DNA of 64,000 bases from Centroberyx gerrardi (lineage: Eukaryota; Chordata; Actinopteri; Beryciformes; Berycidae): NCBI RefSeq assembly GCF_048128805.1, contig NC_136016.1:19390676-19454675 (forward strand). Reading direction: 5' to 3'. Every line of letters starts with the position of its first letter. The first letter of the stretch is position 1. The translations under genes and the position numbers were made by a program. The notes beneath the pieces are model-generated. The model was not told where the DNA came from. It was given only the letters and a program-made list of their open reading frames with translations, and ran no database searches. Below, in pieces: positions 1-19,200 of the stretch.

Positions 1-209
1 GGATGAGACTTCATGGTATAAAGGAGATTGGGTGAATAACAACAGAGAGGGATGTGGAGTGAGAAGGTATGTATGTAGTGAGAAGAGAAATGAACAGACC
101 TTTTCTGCTTTTATGTGAACTCTGTACATGAAATAATCCGCAACCTATGTTGCATTTGAATTGCCGGTGAGAAACATGAACCCAAAGACTTACGTCTGTT
201 TCCTAACAG

Positions 210-6792
<6,583 letters not shown>

Positions 6793-6797
<5 letters not shown>

Positions 6798-7067
6798 ATA
6801 TCCAGAGCAGCCCTAACCTTAAGTCAATAACTGAACTTGAACAAGCCTTTCACTTGAACATTTTATGTGCTTACATTGAGTGCATCTTACCATTTATTTA
6901 GCATTGCTCTGTGTATGATTGGAAACATGAAGACTATTGGCCATTTAATTTTTGAAATGAGAGAGAGAATTTTATTTAAAAAAAACAATAAAAATACAGT
7001 GGAAATTTTTTCAAATCACCCAGATAGTCTTTTTTCAAGAGGGGAAAAAGTACATCTTTAAAATAAA
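6793..7067. terminator. Interdigitated poly(A) signals of rsph10b (+) and dlgap5 (-)
   Basis: Plus-strand AATAAA hexamers lie at 6793-6798 (overlapping the rsph10b stop codon), 6987-6992 and 7062-7067. On the minus strand, AATAAA (TTTATT on plus) occurs near 6893 and 6971. A dlgap5 transcript using either minus signal would run into the rsph10b 3' UTR, giving overlapping antisense tails. Hexamers in AT-rich DNA are common, so the sites actually used are unknown. Confidence 0.5.
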
Positions 7068-7119
7068 AACTTTGACACAGTAGTACACTATAGGTTGCTA
7101 TATATTTTTGCTGTATATG

Positions 7120-10100
7120 CTACATGTTGGAGGGAGGGGTGAAGACCATCAGGTCACTGGGGCAGACAGACTGCCGTATCCTGTTCTTCGGGTCAGGGGT
7201 GAAAAGGAGGAGGTCAGACTCCGCCGTCTGGACCTGACAAACACGAAGAAGAAAGAGACTGTCAGGACATTCAGCAACAATCAGGCTAAAATTAAAACAG
7301 TACACCAAGTGAAATTGAGGAGAGGTCATTCCAAGTGAATTTAAGGTTTATATTTGGAGAGGAAAGAAAAGGGAAAAGACTTTAACCTGTGGTGACTGAG
7401 GAGTGAACACTGTTGGAACACCTGGTAGTGCTGTGGTGAGAGTGAGAGAGGAGTGAGCATAACAGTGATCACAGACAGCAAAAGATACTGTGTAGATAGG
7501 GTGCAATTTTTAAGCAAAACTTGTAATACTGTCAGTTTGTAATATACCCATGCTAAAAAAGACTGAATATAACTACTCCAATATCCATCTGTCTTAAAGC
7601 TTTTTTTTGCAACAGAAAAATGTCGTCCCAATATGGGGATTACTATTGCTCAATAAAAAAGAAAAAGCCAATTTAGAAACCTGCCTACTGCAGCTTTAAT
7701 ATCCATTATAGTGTTGTTGAAGTACAAAACCCAGGTGAAACCTGCATCTGTGTGTGTTTGTATACATTACCTGTGGGCATCATAACTGCCTCTTCCTGAT
7801 TTAGCAGATCCCCAGGCTGAGCTCTGGGACTCTCCATTTCCACATCCACTGCCATGGGTGAGTTGGTCTCTATGGCTACAGGCTCCCTGGGTGACAGGCT
7901 GCATCTCTCTGAAGGTTGGAGGTAGCGCTCAAAGTCCAACCCAGGAATGTCCTAAAAACACAACAGGTTAACTTGTTTATTGAAGAGCTCAAGCTACAAA
8001 TGGTTTTGCAGATTGGACCAGGGTTTGATTCCTGCTGGGATCACTTGTGCTGAAAGAGTATTCAATTATGGTACAGTAAGACAGACACTTTGGATCAATG
8101 GCATCTTATAAGGCTGCATTTAGCCAATAAGATTTTTCCAACTCAGAAACGGGACTATCATAGCATCAATTCATATATTACAGCACCGCTCCGACTATTT
8201 AGTTTCACCAAATACACAAAACTGTTTACCTCAATGACTGAGCTGTCCGGAGTGACGCTCATGGACTCTTGGGCCTCCACAGGTTCCTGGACTGCAGGAG
8301 GAGAGGAAAACACCGTAGGGGAGGAGAGGGGAGACTGGCTGGGTGCTGAGCAGGGAGACAGGGAGAAACTCAGCGCTGAGGAGAGTTCAGGAATGTGGCT
8401 GGATGGAGAAGGAGGTTTGCATGGAGAGAGGGATAGCCTGGGAGAGAGAGGCAGGCTAGGATTGCTGTCTTCAGGGGATCCATCTCGCTCCTGGACTACA
8501 GCAATGGTTGGGAGTGAATGTGCAGGTACTGGGCTGCTGGGTTCAGGAAGCGTACAGCGCTCAGGTTGGCTGGCGTCTTCGTCACACCCAGAAGTGACCT
8601 CATCCTGCCTGGAAAGTGTTTCTGATTGGTTTGCGGGACATTCTTCAGCTTGTGTGTCGTCTGAGGGAACCTCCTTGACGGGTGAGATACAGAGGGAGGC
8701 GTTTACAGTATCCTTTCTGTTCTGGGGCGGCTGAGGGGTGCCAGGCTGAGACTTTGGTGGTGCTTGGCGAGGGCTTTGCCTGAGAGGAAGAGTGAGGTGG
8801 GCAGGAGTGTGGGTGAGGGGAGCAGGGGAGGCGTGGGAGGGGAGAGGGGAGGCGTGTGACAGAGCAGCAGATCGGCGGGTGACTCTTCCAGGAGTGAGGT
8901 ACTTGGTGAGGGAGGAGCAGGGAGAGGCCTGAGGCAGCGGGGCAGCACTCAGACGGCTGGATTTCCTCACTGAACCTGCAGAGATAGAGAACACAAGACA
9001 GAATTTAGTCCAAATCCAGCAGCTCAAACAGCCTGGTAAAGCACACTGCAAGTCCCGGGGATTCCCCCTCCTCCAGCCATCCTACTTTGACGAGGAGTGC
9101 TGGTTTTCTCACCTGATAGTTTGGCTGGGCTCTCCACCTGGAAGAAACCTCCATGGAACGTCACGGTGTCTGCAGGCTGGGCCGCTGCCAGGGGCTGTGA
9201 GTCCTGAGGGTTCGGGCCAGGTCCGTCCTCAGCGTTACCTGCAGCCTTGGCAGCTTTCTCTGCCTCGGCAGCCTGCTGTCTGGCTTTCATGGCAGCCTTC
9301 ACTGCAGCCAGGCGGGACTTGGCTGCGGCGTTGGTCCCTGCTGGCTTGGGAGCTGTGGCGGAAGGTGGTTTCTGTCAAAAGGACAAGAGACAAAAAGTCT
9401 TAGTTTGTGTTCACACCATTATACTTTTTTTTTTAAAAACTGACTTGCACTTTTACAAGTCAATGGAGCACGGCCGTTTTGGAAAGGTGCTGCACCTGGC
9501 ATCTTTTTAGGCAGAGTGGAGTGCTTTCTAAAGTTGAGAATGCTGGGAAGGAGGAGTGCTCATGATGTAGAGCTCCTTTTTGTGAGCCGACTAATCACCA
9601 AGAAGAGGCAGGGTTTCACATTACATTGGCAGCTGACTGACAACCAGAATGAAAACGGAGAAAATACCGGTAGAAAAGTTGTTAGTAGGTCTTCTACCTT
9701 AAAAACCAAGACAGATGCACAAGTGAAAAACAACTAAATTCCAACCAGCAATAGCTCTACTATAATCTAAATTGCATTTACACCACAAACTCTTTGCCTC
9801 TGGAGAAAAAAAATGCAAGTAGAGGGTCTTCACCTTGACTACCTTCCTCTGTCGCGGTGGGGGTTTGTGTTCGTGTTCCTCCACCCAACCTCGGGACTCC
9901 AACTCTTTGAGGGCATCAAACTTCTTGTTGACATCCTCCACCTGAAAGCCGACAACAGGAGAAAAGGGCAAGATTCAGTCAATTTTCACCAAAATCATTA
10001 TATTCATCCATTTTTGGCATGTTTTACATTTGAAACAACGTGTTGTTTCTGCCCCTCTCCTGTGAGGCTCTCACCTGGTAGTAAACCATGTCCCAGAACC

Positions 10101-13100
10101 CCTGCAGGTCAGTGCAGGTGGTGATCTTCTCCCCTCTGCCCAGCTCGCAGTCGTCCACCAGACCGCCGAACTGGTTAAAGCGCTCCTTCATCAGCAGCCT
10201 GGCTTGGCCAACCACTGTGCGCATACGGTCTCTCACTACACAGGTAAGGAGCACAAGACAAACATGTACTCAAACCGTGGTTTAGTTAGGAACAATGTAA
10301 TTTTCCCCAGTTAGGATACCACCACTCCCTGCAGCACCCAAGTTCAGTTACAGTCACATATTCAACACGTCACCCTGGCCTCTGGTAAAAGAGAATACAC
10401 TCACTTTCTTCTGGGATGGACTCATCTTCCACTTTATACACCCAGTTGCCACATAGACTCATCAGTCTGTCCGTCTCATTGGCGATTTCTGATCTGAACA
10501 TACAGAGACACACATAAAATTCAAAGTGAATAATACACACATTACAAGTACGGCCTTGCAATATTTTATGAGAGATTTTTGTTTCTTTACCTGAAGTATG
10601 GTACATCGTGCTTCGGCTCTTGGGGGCTGACTGGAGTTGGTAGGGCCAGTGTGGGAGAGGGGCGAGGCGGGGAGCGGTGGAGGGATTTGGGGGGAGAGGG
10701 TTCGCTCTGCTCAGCTTGAGGCTCGAGGTCGAGCGCAGGAACAGGAGCAGAGGGAAGATTGAAGCTGCAACTGGGAAGTCAGAGAATGGGATTTAGATTT
10801 TTCACTGGGCTTGAGTCTAATGTAACTTTAGAAAAAGTGTGGTTCTTCGGCTCTGCCCATAATTGTGGTTTGACTTAACCAATGAGATTATCTCTACCTC
10901 CAAGAAATGTTTGCATAACTACAAAACTCCAATCTGCAGCAAAATGATACTAGAAACAACTACATCGACCAAGGTTTGTCAGTGTTTTGCATACCGTCAA
11001 GCAATTTAAAAATATAAAGAGGAGGGAAAAAACAGACACAGACCTTGGTGTGAGGAAAGCACCTGCTGAGCGAGGAGTGAGAGGCTCAAATTTGAAGGAG
11101 GAACAGCCGACAGGAGCCTGGAAGATAAAGCCTTGAGGGGCGAAGGAGGCTGCAGATTCAGCCGGATCCACAGGAGGGAGAGAGTCGGCCGGAGCTTGGT
11201 CCACCACCATCTCCTCCTCCTCTGCGCAGGGTGTTGGGCTGGCGGGACAAGCTTTCTGCTCCGGTTCCCTTAACTCAGGCTCCTACACAAGACATAAACA
11301 GTAAACTAAACGGCCTAAAGGATAATTTGCTCCTGTGTTACCAGTCATAGGTTAAACCCACTGCATGTGAAATACACTGAAATGCTTACCTTTGGCACAG
11401 CAAATTGGACTGTGTCATCACCAGTCACTGTAGAATAAAAGAGAGAGGGACACACACACAGAAAAAGGTATAATAGACAAATAAAAACAACTGTACAGAG
11501 TTCGCTGAGAAAAAATTAAAACTGAGACAGCATCTAAATATGGGTTGTGGTAAGGATGTTGTGGATGCAGTCATGTTGACAACAGTAGATACCTTTGTTG
11601 TTCCTTTCTCTGCCAGAAGGGGGGGCTGCAAGCTTGACATTTGCTTTGGTCCTTGTCACTCTTGCATCTGTCAGAAAGGACATGTTTTAGTATTACAGAT
11701 GGCTAAGTGTAACTGTACTGTCTCTGTACATTTGCTTTGATATTTGTACTTCCAACACTCAGAATAGAAATGCTCCTTAAAGTCCCCATGAAATGAACCT
11801 TCGATTACTTTTATTTCCTGGAAAACAGTCTATCTTTAATGGGCACTTCATGCTGCACCATAATATAAATTCTAACCAATAAAACCATCACAGACTGCTG
11901 AACAATCCCGCTCATCCCATCAAATAAAACTGCCTTCCATTGGTTTAGACTTTTGAATGATCCCTCACTGCATTATGTCTCGCCCCAACATCCTGTTTCA
12001 CCAGGAAATGCATGAAATCAAGGCGGTAAAGATGCCGTTTCATGGGGTCTTTAAAGTGCAAGTTTGGTTCAGTCTGTACCTGTGGCAGAGTTGTCTTTAG
12101 TCTTGTTCTTAGCCAGAGGAACAGCTGCGACAGGAGGCCTGTTGGCTGATCTGGTCGACAGAGCTCGCATGACCGGCTCTACTAGAGAAGGGCATGGGAC
12201 AGACGCAAAGAATAAGAAAAAACATGATAGCTGATCTCACTGTCCAGTTACGAATGAGGTTTGTTTTGCAGCATGTGATTTGCTCTTCATTAGTTACCTG
12301 TAGAGGCTTTGGTCCTGGTTACAGTAGGTGCTGGCAATGGTTGGACAACAGCAACCCGGCTCCTGGTTGATCTCTCCACAGCAGGTTGGACTATAAGAGA
12401 ATGGGAGGTCAGAACTACTATAAACGGGCAAAGATGATCTAAATCATAAGATGTTTTTTTTTTTTTTTTTATAAATCCAGGAGTGACGTAGCTAAATTAA
12501 ATGCTGGGAATTAGCACTGCTGAAGCTCTATGATGAGCAGTGTCCTAGTAATTCAATTACAATTTACCTTTTTTCACAGCAGTGCTTCGGTCCTGTTCCT
12601 TCTGAGGCTGTGGAGAAAAGAAGCAACAAAGCACAGGTATGGTTTTAAATGTTGTTTTATTAAAACAATGAGAGGGGTTTGATAAAGTGTTGAAGATTTG
12701 GGAGAATATGATACCTTCTGCACTTGCTGCTGTTTCATAGAGCGGGTTACTCTGGTACTCTGGGGCTGGGCTACCTTTTCCTGATGGGAAGACAGGGAAA
12801 CATTACATGCAAATCAACGGAACTCTTTATCAGTACAATAGTATTATATATACACACCAACAATAACAGCAGGGTGTAAGATGTAAGAGCTACATGGAAC
12901 TTTTACACTATGAAAACAAATCTTTTTAGATACAGGTTTCTCTAAATCTACATCATACTTTAATATGAACTGGTCTGATGACGAGTCCTCTCTCACCTCC
13001 TTAGCTCTGGTTGTGGCACCTGGGACCTGAGGCAGAGAGGCAAAGGACAGGGTGTCCTTTGGCTGATACAGGCCTGTCTTAAACACTCCTTTACGTTCCT

Positions 13101-13711
13101 TGTCTCTCTTTTCCTTCTCCTTCTCCAGTGCCTTGCGTTCTTTCCAGCGCTCGAGCTGTTTCATCCTCTCGTTTGCAGCCGCGTCTGTGGAGAAGTGGAA
13201 GAGGTGTGGGATAGGGGAAGAGTTAACTAGATGGATGGGTAGCCTGGTGATACGAGAGTTATGGTCATGGGTTTGATCCCTGCAACAGCCAATGTATCCT
13301 GTCAAAACATCCTTGAGGGAGACCCTGGACCCCTAACTGCTAATTCATTGTTTGTCTCTCTGAATCAGAGCATCAGCTAAATGTAAAATGGAGAGTAAAT
13401 CCGTTGGGTGAACCATGGTAGGATACAAAAAAAGGGTGAGGTGAAACAATAGGTGAGTGTATTGATTTCACAGGTAATCAATCCTTACGTTTAGCTGGTG
13501 CCTTCTCCTGAATGGCCGACATGTTGACTGTCATTATGGAGGCGTCCAGACAGGAGCTCTCCAGCTCAGGCAGCTTGTCCAGCTGCCTGCGCGTGTTGAT
13601 TGCGCGTTCCCTGTTCTCCTTCTGGGACTGAGACCTTCTCCGGGACAATTTCACCCGCAACATCGACACGCTGCTGTCCCGCTGGCGCAGGCGGGCAAAG
13701 CGAGACTCCAT
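7120..13711 (-). CDS. dlgap5: dlgap5 (HURP), disks large-associated protein 5, complete, 981 residues
   Basis: The coding exons in transcript order are 13711-13489, 13184-12997, 12780-12715, 12607-12568, 12390-12298, 12181-12080, 11667-11593, 11427-11390, 11282-11044, 10770-10591, 10493-10405, 10235-10075, 9941-9834, 9371-9113, 8975-8230, 7951-7771, 7430-7387 and 7233-7120. All joints are GT-AG and phases agree, giving 2946 nt. The start MESRFARLRQRDSS leads into SRRRSQSQKENRERA, like the HURP N-terminus (RKSLSQKENR in human). Residues about 75-137 are a charged helix (ERMKQLERWKERKALEKE, then KGVFKTGLYQP), corresponding to the microtubule-binding part of HURP. The GKAP core spans roughly residues 410-535 (VPYFR, ETDRLMSLCGNW, RFNQFGGLVDDCELG, DLQGFWDMVYYQ). 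Residues about 621-869 come from one 746-bp exon and are Ser/Pro-rich with many SP sites. Known role: a Ran-regulated spindle protein that bundles kinetochore microtubules and is an Aurora A substrate. It is longer than human (846). A 5' untranslated exon ends at 14268. Confidence 0.95.
8010..8115 (+). mobile_element. Degenerate tRNA-derived SINE fragment
   Basis: GGTTTGATTCCTGCTGGGAT resembles a tRNA B-box region, and ACACTTTGGATCAATGGCAT resembles the usual teleost SINE tail (CTTTGGATAAAAGCGTCTGC). It is diverged and lies in the dlgap5 intron between the 7951 and 8230 exon edges. The limits are approximate. Confidence 0.4.
10842..10935 (-). mobile_element. Half copy of a long-TIR MITE family (see 34084-34612)
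   Basis: TTGACTTAACCAATGAGATT and TCTACCTCCAAGAAATGTTT match in order and orientation the right arm of the element at 34513-34612. Only one arm is recognisable. It lies in a dlgap5 intron. Confidence 0.6.
11781..12050. mobile_element. TTAA-flanked MITE, 270 bp, in a dlgap5 intron
   Basis: The inverted ends AGTCCCCATGAAATG and CGTTTCATGGGGTCT are bounded on both sides by TTAA (11777-11780 and 12051-12054). The arms extend with looser pairing, TTTCCTGG at 11815 and CCAGGAAATG at 12001. There is no coding potential. The perfect TTAA duplication points to a piggyBac- or Kolobok-like transposase in trans (family knowledge). The right edge is about 30 bp from the splice donor of the 12080-12181 exon. 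Confidence 0.8.
13225..13395 (+). mobile_element. tRNA-derived SINE in a dlgap5 intron
   Basis: A tRNA-like head (GGGTAGCCTGGTGATACGAG as A-box region, GGGTTTGATCCCTGCAACAG as B-box) is followed by CCTTGAGGGAGACCCTGGAC, CCCTAACTGCTAATT and a tail ending AGAGCATCAGCTAAATGTAA. This layout matches the common teleost SINE type whose tail reads GGATAAGAGCGTCAGCTAAA. It sits between the first two coding exons. Promoter activity is not expected after this much divergence. Confidence 0.75.
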
Positions 13712-14267
13712 GGTGATCAGATACCTGGTCTGGTCAGGCGAGCAGAAGAAGGTGTAAGAGGCGTATTGACATGTTATTACGAAGAAATATCACTGTCATT
13801 ACAGATACTGATGTACACTGTGGTCAATGTAGATGTGTCACTAGATATGGCAACTGTTATAAAAAGGAGAAATCAACTTGAACTGTGTCTAAATTTGCTT
13901 GTTATTCCAATAGCAAAAAAGTTTTCATTCCAACCACTGATCTCAACTACAGTTAACGTTAACGCCACTGGAAATAAGTTAAACCAACGCCAAACTACAG
14001 CAAAATGTCACGTTAACGTTAGTCAGCTACTCGTCCACAACGGCTGTTCAGTTTTGTGGAACATTAAAAACAAGGACCCACAACTGAAATTCAATTCAAA
14101 GGCTTCAACAACATGTTTGGATAACCAAGCTAGCAAACGTTAGCTACCTATAACGTTAGGTGAGTTAGGTTGTTATCATTAACTGGTCGGCAGACATTTG
14201 ACAAAAATCTAACGATACAGTAATAAACATATCAGTCACACAGCGTTTGATAACCACCGTATCTTAC

Positions 14268-14460
14268 CGTTTAAAAAGTTCCCAAAAACTACTTAAAATC
14301 TAATTGTTCCTGCTGCCTGCTCAGGTAACGTTGAGACACAACGGACGGAGTCGAGTCAAAACAATCATGGCGGGTCAGTTTTTAAAATTCGTCCAACGTG
14401 ACTCTGATTGGCTACCAGACTCGTTTCCTGGCAGGAACGGTGTGCGCTGATTGGCTGATT
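14268..14460 (-). promoter_or_regulatory. dlgap5: dlgap5 promoter and 5' untranslated exon: two CCAAT boxes and a CHR-like box
   Basis: The minus-strand donor AAACG|GTAAGATACGG (exon end 14268) marks a noncoding first exon; the next exon begins about 15 bp before the ATG at 13711. Upstream there are two AGCCAATCAG sites on the minus strand (plus ATTGG at 14407-14411 and 14450-14454), 43 bp apart. About 20 bp downstream of the nearer one is TTTAAA (14381-14386), a recognised variant of the cell-cycle homology region. NF-Y boxes plus a CHR are the usual promoter of G2/M genes bound by the DREAM and B-MYB-MuvB complexes, and mammalian DLGAP5 is such a gene. There is no TATA box. The transcription start is not determined. 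Confidence 0.6.
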
Positions 14461-15218
14461 TTTACTCTTGAATTCTTTCTTCCTGATACGACCGATCTAG
14501 CCCCGCCTTGCCTGACTTGAAGTCATTTGATGCATCAAAGAAAGGAAACATGGTGTGTTACAAGCAGGGACAAAAGTGCAAAAATATTTTTATAGTAAAT
14601 TAGTTTTGTATGATTCCACACAAACATTCTCTAAGTACAAATACCAACAGTCCTTTCATTGCACAGCAGTGCGATTTGTTTTCTAACTGGGTGACTTTTA
14701 AGTTCTTTGGTGACATTAGAAGCTAATGTTGCTCAGTATTAGACTAAAAAAAAGTAATGCGAGTTGATTATGGATCACCTGTCTATGAAAAAAACTTTGA
14801 TTAGACTGCTGACTGTTAAAAAGTTGTTCTTATCTGGTTGGTTTGTTTTGGAGGCAGAAATGATTGTAATAAACCACGATAAACGTCTCATACATGGTGA
14901 AGCATGGGCGTGCACAGACTCTGAAAGGGGCAGGGGCAAAACTTCTAGCCCCCTGGTGCCTACCATGTAAAATGCAAAGTCTTGGGTCGAAATCGGCCTG
15001 GAACCCTTGTTGCTTTGTTACATCCCCTCTCTCCCATCTTTACTGTCCCTTTCCACTGTGAACTGTTTAATAAAGCAGAAATGTCATACAAATAATATTT
15101 AAAAGGGTAGAGCTACTTCACCAAAAATGCTAGGGGGTTCTGGGGGCATGTTGCTCCCCCGGGGAGAGATTTTTGAAAATGTGCTTTGAAAAACTAATGT
15201 GTGGTGAGTTCTGTACAG

Positions 15219-15472
15219 CAGTGGTTGTCAATGTGGGGTCCGGGGACCATCAGGGGTCCTTGGGGGGGTTCCAGGGGGTCTCCAGCAAATTGATGAATTG
15301 TTGACTATTTTGATCATAGTTTCACTGTTATCTCTCTACAGATAGTCATGGAATTCTGGACAAAATCATATCTAACAATAAAAATATTTTCAGATTTGGG
15401 TCAGAGAGACAAAATCTCATCAAATGAAAATAAATGAGGGGTCCTTGATATGAAAAAGGTTGAGAGTCACTG
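15219..15472. mobile_element. hAT-type MITE with perfect 8-bp target duplication
   Basis: The element starts CAGTGGTTGTCAATGTGGGG and ends AAAGGTTGAGAGTCACTG, the classic hAT (Charlie-like) terminal motif CAGNGGTTCTCAACC. It is flanked on both sides by CTGTACAG (15211-15218 and 15473-15480). The 254 bp contain no transposase frame. It lies in the roughly 1.3-kb gap between the dlgap5 promoter and the 3' end of ccz1. The intact duplication and recognisable ends suggest moderate age. Confidence 0.9.
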
Positions 15473-15717
15473 CTGTACAGTGGCATGAGCATTTCCTTTC
15501 AAGGGAGAAAATACAATATCATTTCTGACCTCTCACCGATATGTAATCCACTCTAAAAATTACAGGTATAAAATTATATGCAATATGAAATTGAACAACT
15601 TTGAAATATCACACAGGAGTCCTGTTTGATATTGTACCAAACCTTTTACTGGATGTGCATTTTCAACTCAACAAAAAAAAGACAATTGTAATGCGGAGTA
15701 AAATTAGAATTTCTTAA

Positions 15718-15723
15718 TTTATT
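15718..15723 (-). terminator. ccz1: Candidate poly(A) signal of ccz1
   Basis: TTTATT on plus reads AATAAA on minus, about 500 bp after the ccz1 stop codon at 16226. Use of this site is inferred from position only. Confidence 0.45.
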
Positions 15724-16225
15724 TAAAGTTTGGGCAGCTGTTTACAAACCACAATACTTTTGACATGATGACATCTTATTTCAAAACTATCACTGATAAT
15801 CAATCGAACCTAAAGAAAAACATATTGTGTGCATGTCTGTTTTTAAATTAATTTTGAGACAATGTCAGGATGTATTCATAAAAAAAAAACCCAGCATGAA
15901 CAAATGATGTCATTTGTAAGAAATCAAAATAAACAGTTGACAAAAATCCTACAAGACAATGTATGTACAAAGAAACTGAAAGAAAATTAAGTACATGTAC
16001 AGTAAAAATCTGGATTTTTACACTTAATTACAAGAGAAAATTACAATTTGTATCGGTTAAATAAAAATCTTGGAAAAAAAAACCCATGGTGTGAAAGCTT
16101 TTTTTTTGTTTGTTTTTACAATGCAATTATTGCATTACGCTGATGCTGTCATGATACCCTGCAACACTGACAGTCTTTAGTGTGGTGAAACAGTCTGGTT
16201 CTCCGTCTGACCTTCCCTCCCTCCA

Positions 16226-19200
16226 TCAGTCCAAGAAGAATATATTGTTGAACTGCGTTGCACAAAGCCTCTTAACTTCCTCTGCAGCGGAGAAAAGACA
16301 AAAGGGCATTAAGGTTAAAGGGGAGATTAAGTATCAAGGCAGATTGTCTTTTTGTGGTGGTAATGACACAGATTTGGCGGCGGAGTCGTTCACGTCAGAC
16401 CTACCGTTTACTTCGATCAGATTGGCGTTCTTCTGGTTCAAGATGACGTACAATTCTCTCTGGTCTGACTTCTTGCCGACTACCCAGTAGTCTGTCATAG
16501 CTTTAACGATGATTTCTTCGTCTTCATCAACCCTAGAAGAAACACACAAATGGCAAAGCACCTTAACATAAGAGCCACTATCGCATTTATACGCTTTGTA
16601 TTCATGTGCTGCTATCGTGTGTCGGATAGCAGCTGCAACTGTAATTCTTGGGTTATGTAATTAACCAATCAGCCCTGAATTTTTCCATTACAAAATGTGT
16701 AATTTTATAATTTTTTTCAGCATTTGTCTCAGGAATGACTGTAGATTTTTTTTGTTCAAATGATGAAAAACGGATATCAGTTGAAAAACACAACTGAACC
16801 CACATGCAAAATGCCCCAACTCTAATACTTCAATAGGACAAATGGTCCTGTATTGAGGGTATGGAGAAAGTGAGATGACAATCAAAACCTACAGTAGATG
16901 AGTTGGATAAAAGTTCAAATTTAGCTTCTCTGACTTTAATGCCATTTTTTGGAGATATTTACACTTACCTAAACTAAAAACAAATACAACAAAAAGTCAC
17001 ACATCACTGGCATACAGGAAAAGAGGAACTGATATTAATAATGAAAAAAGAAATGCTGTGAATATGAATGCTGTTGCCAAGCCCCATAGACAGAAAATGG
17101 GATTTTCACATGACTACAGTCTCATGACTGCTTTAAAGGAGATTTCCAAAGTTCCCAGGAGCATTCATATTATGTATGAAAATGGCAAGCCAATGATGAC
17201 AACAAGAGAAACAGGTTCAGAGTTCCTGCTTCTAACTAATGTCTTGCCTGAAAATCAGGTTTTGTGGAATTTAAAACATATTCACAGTATTGCTGCAGTT
17301 TACTGCAGAAGCTACACATTTTCAAACCTACTGTAAATAATGGGGGGAAATACATTACTGAAAATTTTTATAGAATATATTTTTATATAAAAAGGCAAAA
17401 TGTGTAGGATTGCAGTACATCACAGTCGAACTGAATTGTATGTGAGATTCAGATTTCAAAGGCCTGATTTCTGCTTCCTCTCTGCTGCTTTCTCTGTGTA
17501 TCAATGGAATCAGTTAAACAGTAATAAGCAATTAGTAACTAACTCTCCAGCTGTCCCAAATAAAAACACAAAGCAAATCACCTACTATTCCTAACTGTGA
17601 CAGACAAAACAGGTTTTTTTGATTCTGAAAGGAATACTGTGACATTCAAAATTTTGTTTCAGCACTGACACTTGCGTAAAAAGGAAAAAAGTCTTCGGTT
17701 ATCATGATGTAAGCAAATGTAAGAAAAACTGACTTAGCTTTATCCTAATTTTTGGTTTCTTGGTAAAGAGTTAAACGCCTGGAGCCACATGGTGATGTTA
17801 AATTCCACACACCAACCCTTTACTGAGCAAATATTCTGTACTGTACCTGGCGAAGTCACAGTTGATGTCTCCCAGGATCTTCATGAGGTCGGGATGGACA
17901 GAAGTGAGGGAGACGCTGGCCGTTTTCCTCATGTGGATGGTGCTCTTCTCTGCCAGGTTCATGTGGTTGAAGTAGATGAACTTAAACTGGGGCTCCTTGT
18001 CCGGCCTGAGTGACACAAAACAAGAGAAAAGATAGATACAAAAAAATAGGAACTTTGATTAAACAAGGACACAGTAAACATGCCATCCTCCACACATGAT
18101 GCAGTCATTGTTTGGGCTAATCCTTTAAAATTATGTGACCCAATCCTCGTATTGTCTGTGGATTTGTGTGCAGACACCACTGATCGGATTTTGACAGAAT
18201 TTGTGGGAATGATGCATCTCGCCGCTGCGTTTTGTGCATTTTCAGAATTACAGTGATTGGTTCGTCTGTTTTGTCATCTCTGTCATGTGATACTGCAGAT
18301 GCTGCTACAACTTTTGAAACAAACTTGGAGGAAAGCTACATCTCACTACTGCGTTGCAACACTTGGAAAATGTAAGTCATGGATTATACAGGGGGCGCGA
18401 CATACGTTTATGTGTCACATAACATCTCAGACACCTCTGGTTTGATTTTAATGATTTTAACTTTTCAGAGGGATAGCCTACATCTTCCCAATGTATTTCT
18501 GCATTGTCAGTATTTCACTGATTGGGACAAAAGTTACTAATGTTTTTAAATGCCAGAACACAGTGCCAAACTATATCATCCCTCCAAGTTTTGTCAAAAT
18601 CACACCAGTGGTGTCTGAGATAGCCTGTTTGAGTTTAAAACTGTGAACTTTAACTATAGCGCCCCCATTACACCAGCATTATTTCTGTGGTCACAGGCAG
18701 ACAATGTGTCATATCCAAATCCTGAGTTAGTTCATTGGACTTGTTCTTATTAAAAAGTCAACAGCTGGAGCCACGGTCCTGTATAACCCAATGGGTAGAG
18801 CATGACACACCAACACTGTCAGGGTTAGGTGATCAACTCACACTGGGGCCAGCCATGCTGAAAATGTACAGTAGACATTAATGACACTGAGGGACTTTGG
18901 ATAAAAACATCCACCAAATGGCATGTCATGGATGTTAATTACGACACACATTTTAAAGGTAAGGTGAGTCGAGGAGACAGTTACAGTATTGCCGCAGCTT
19001 AACTGACAGCAGCATTGTAACTGACTCTCTGGAGGTGTGTGTAGACGTATTCAACTCAGCCTCACCCCAGATTTTATCTGCGGTGCGCCTAATTATTCAC
19101 AGTTCCGGCTGGCTTAGCTGGGACACGGGCCTGGTGCCAGCTGAGGAATTTTGGGCAGCATGATTTATTCAGTCCATTCTTCACTAGGATGATTAAAAAG

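Noticed and set aside
8090-8734. 214-codon plus-strand open frame
   Set aside because: It is antisense to the largest dlgap5 exon (8230-8975), whose frame continues across spliced exons. The plus frame has no homologue that I recognise.
14366-14400. ATGGCGGGTCAG on plus as a gene start
   Set aside because: The frame soon closes and no splice donor follows. The region is the dlgap5 promoter on the other strand.
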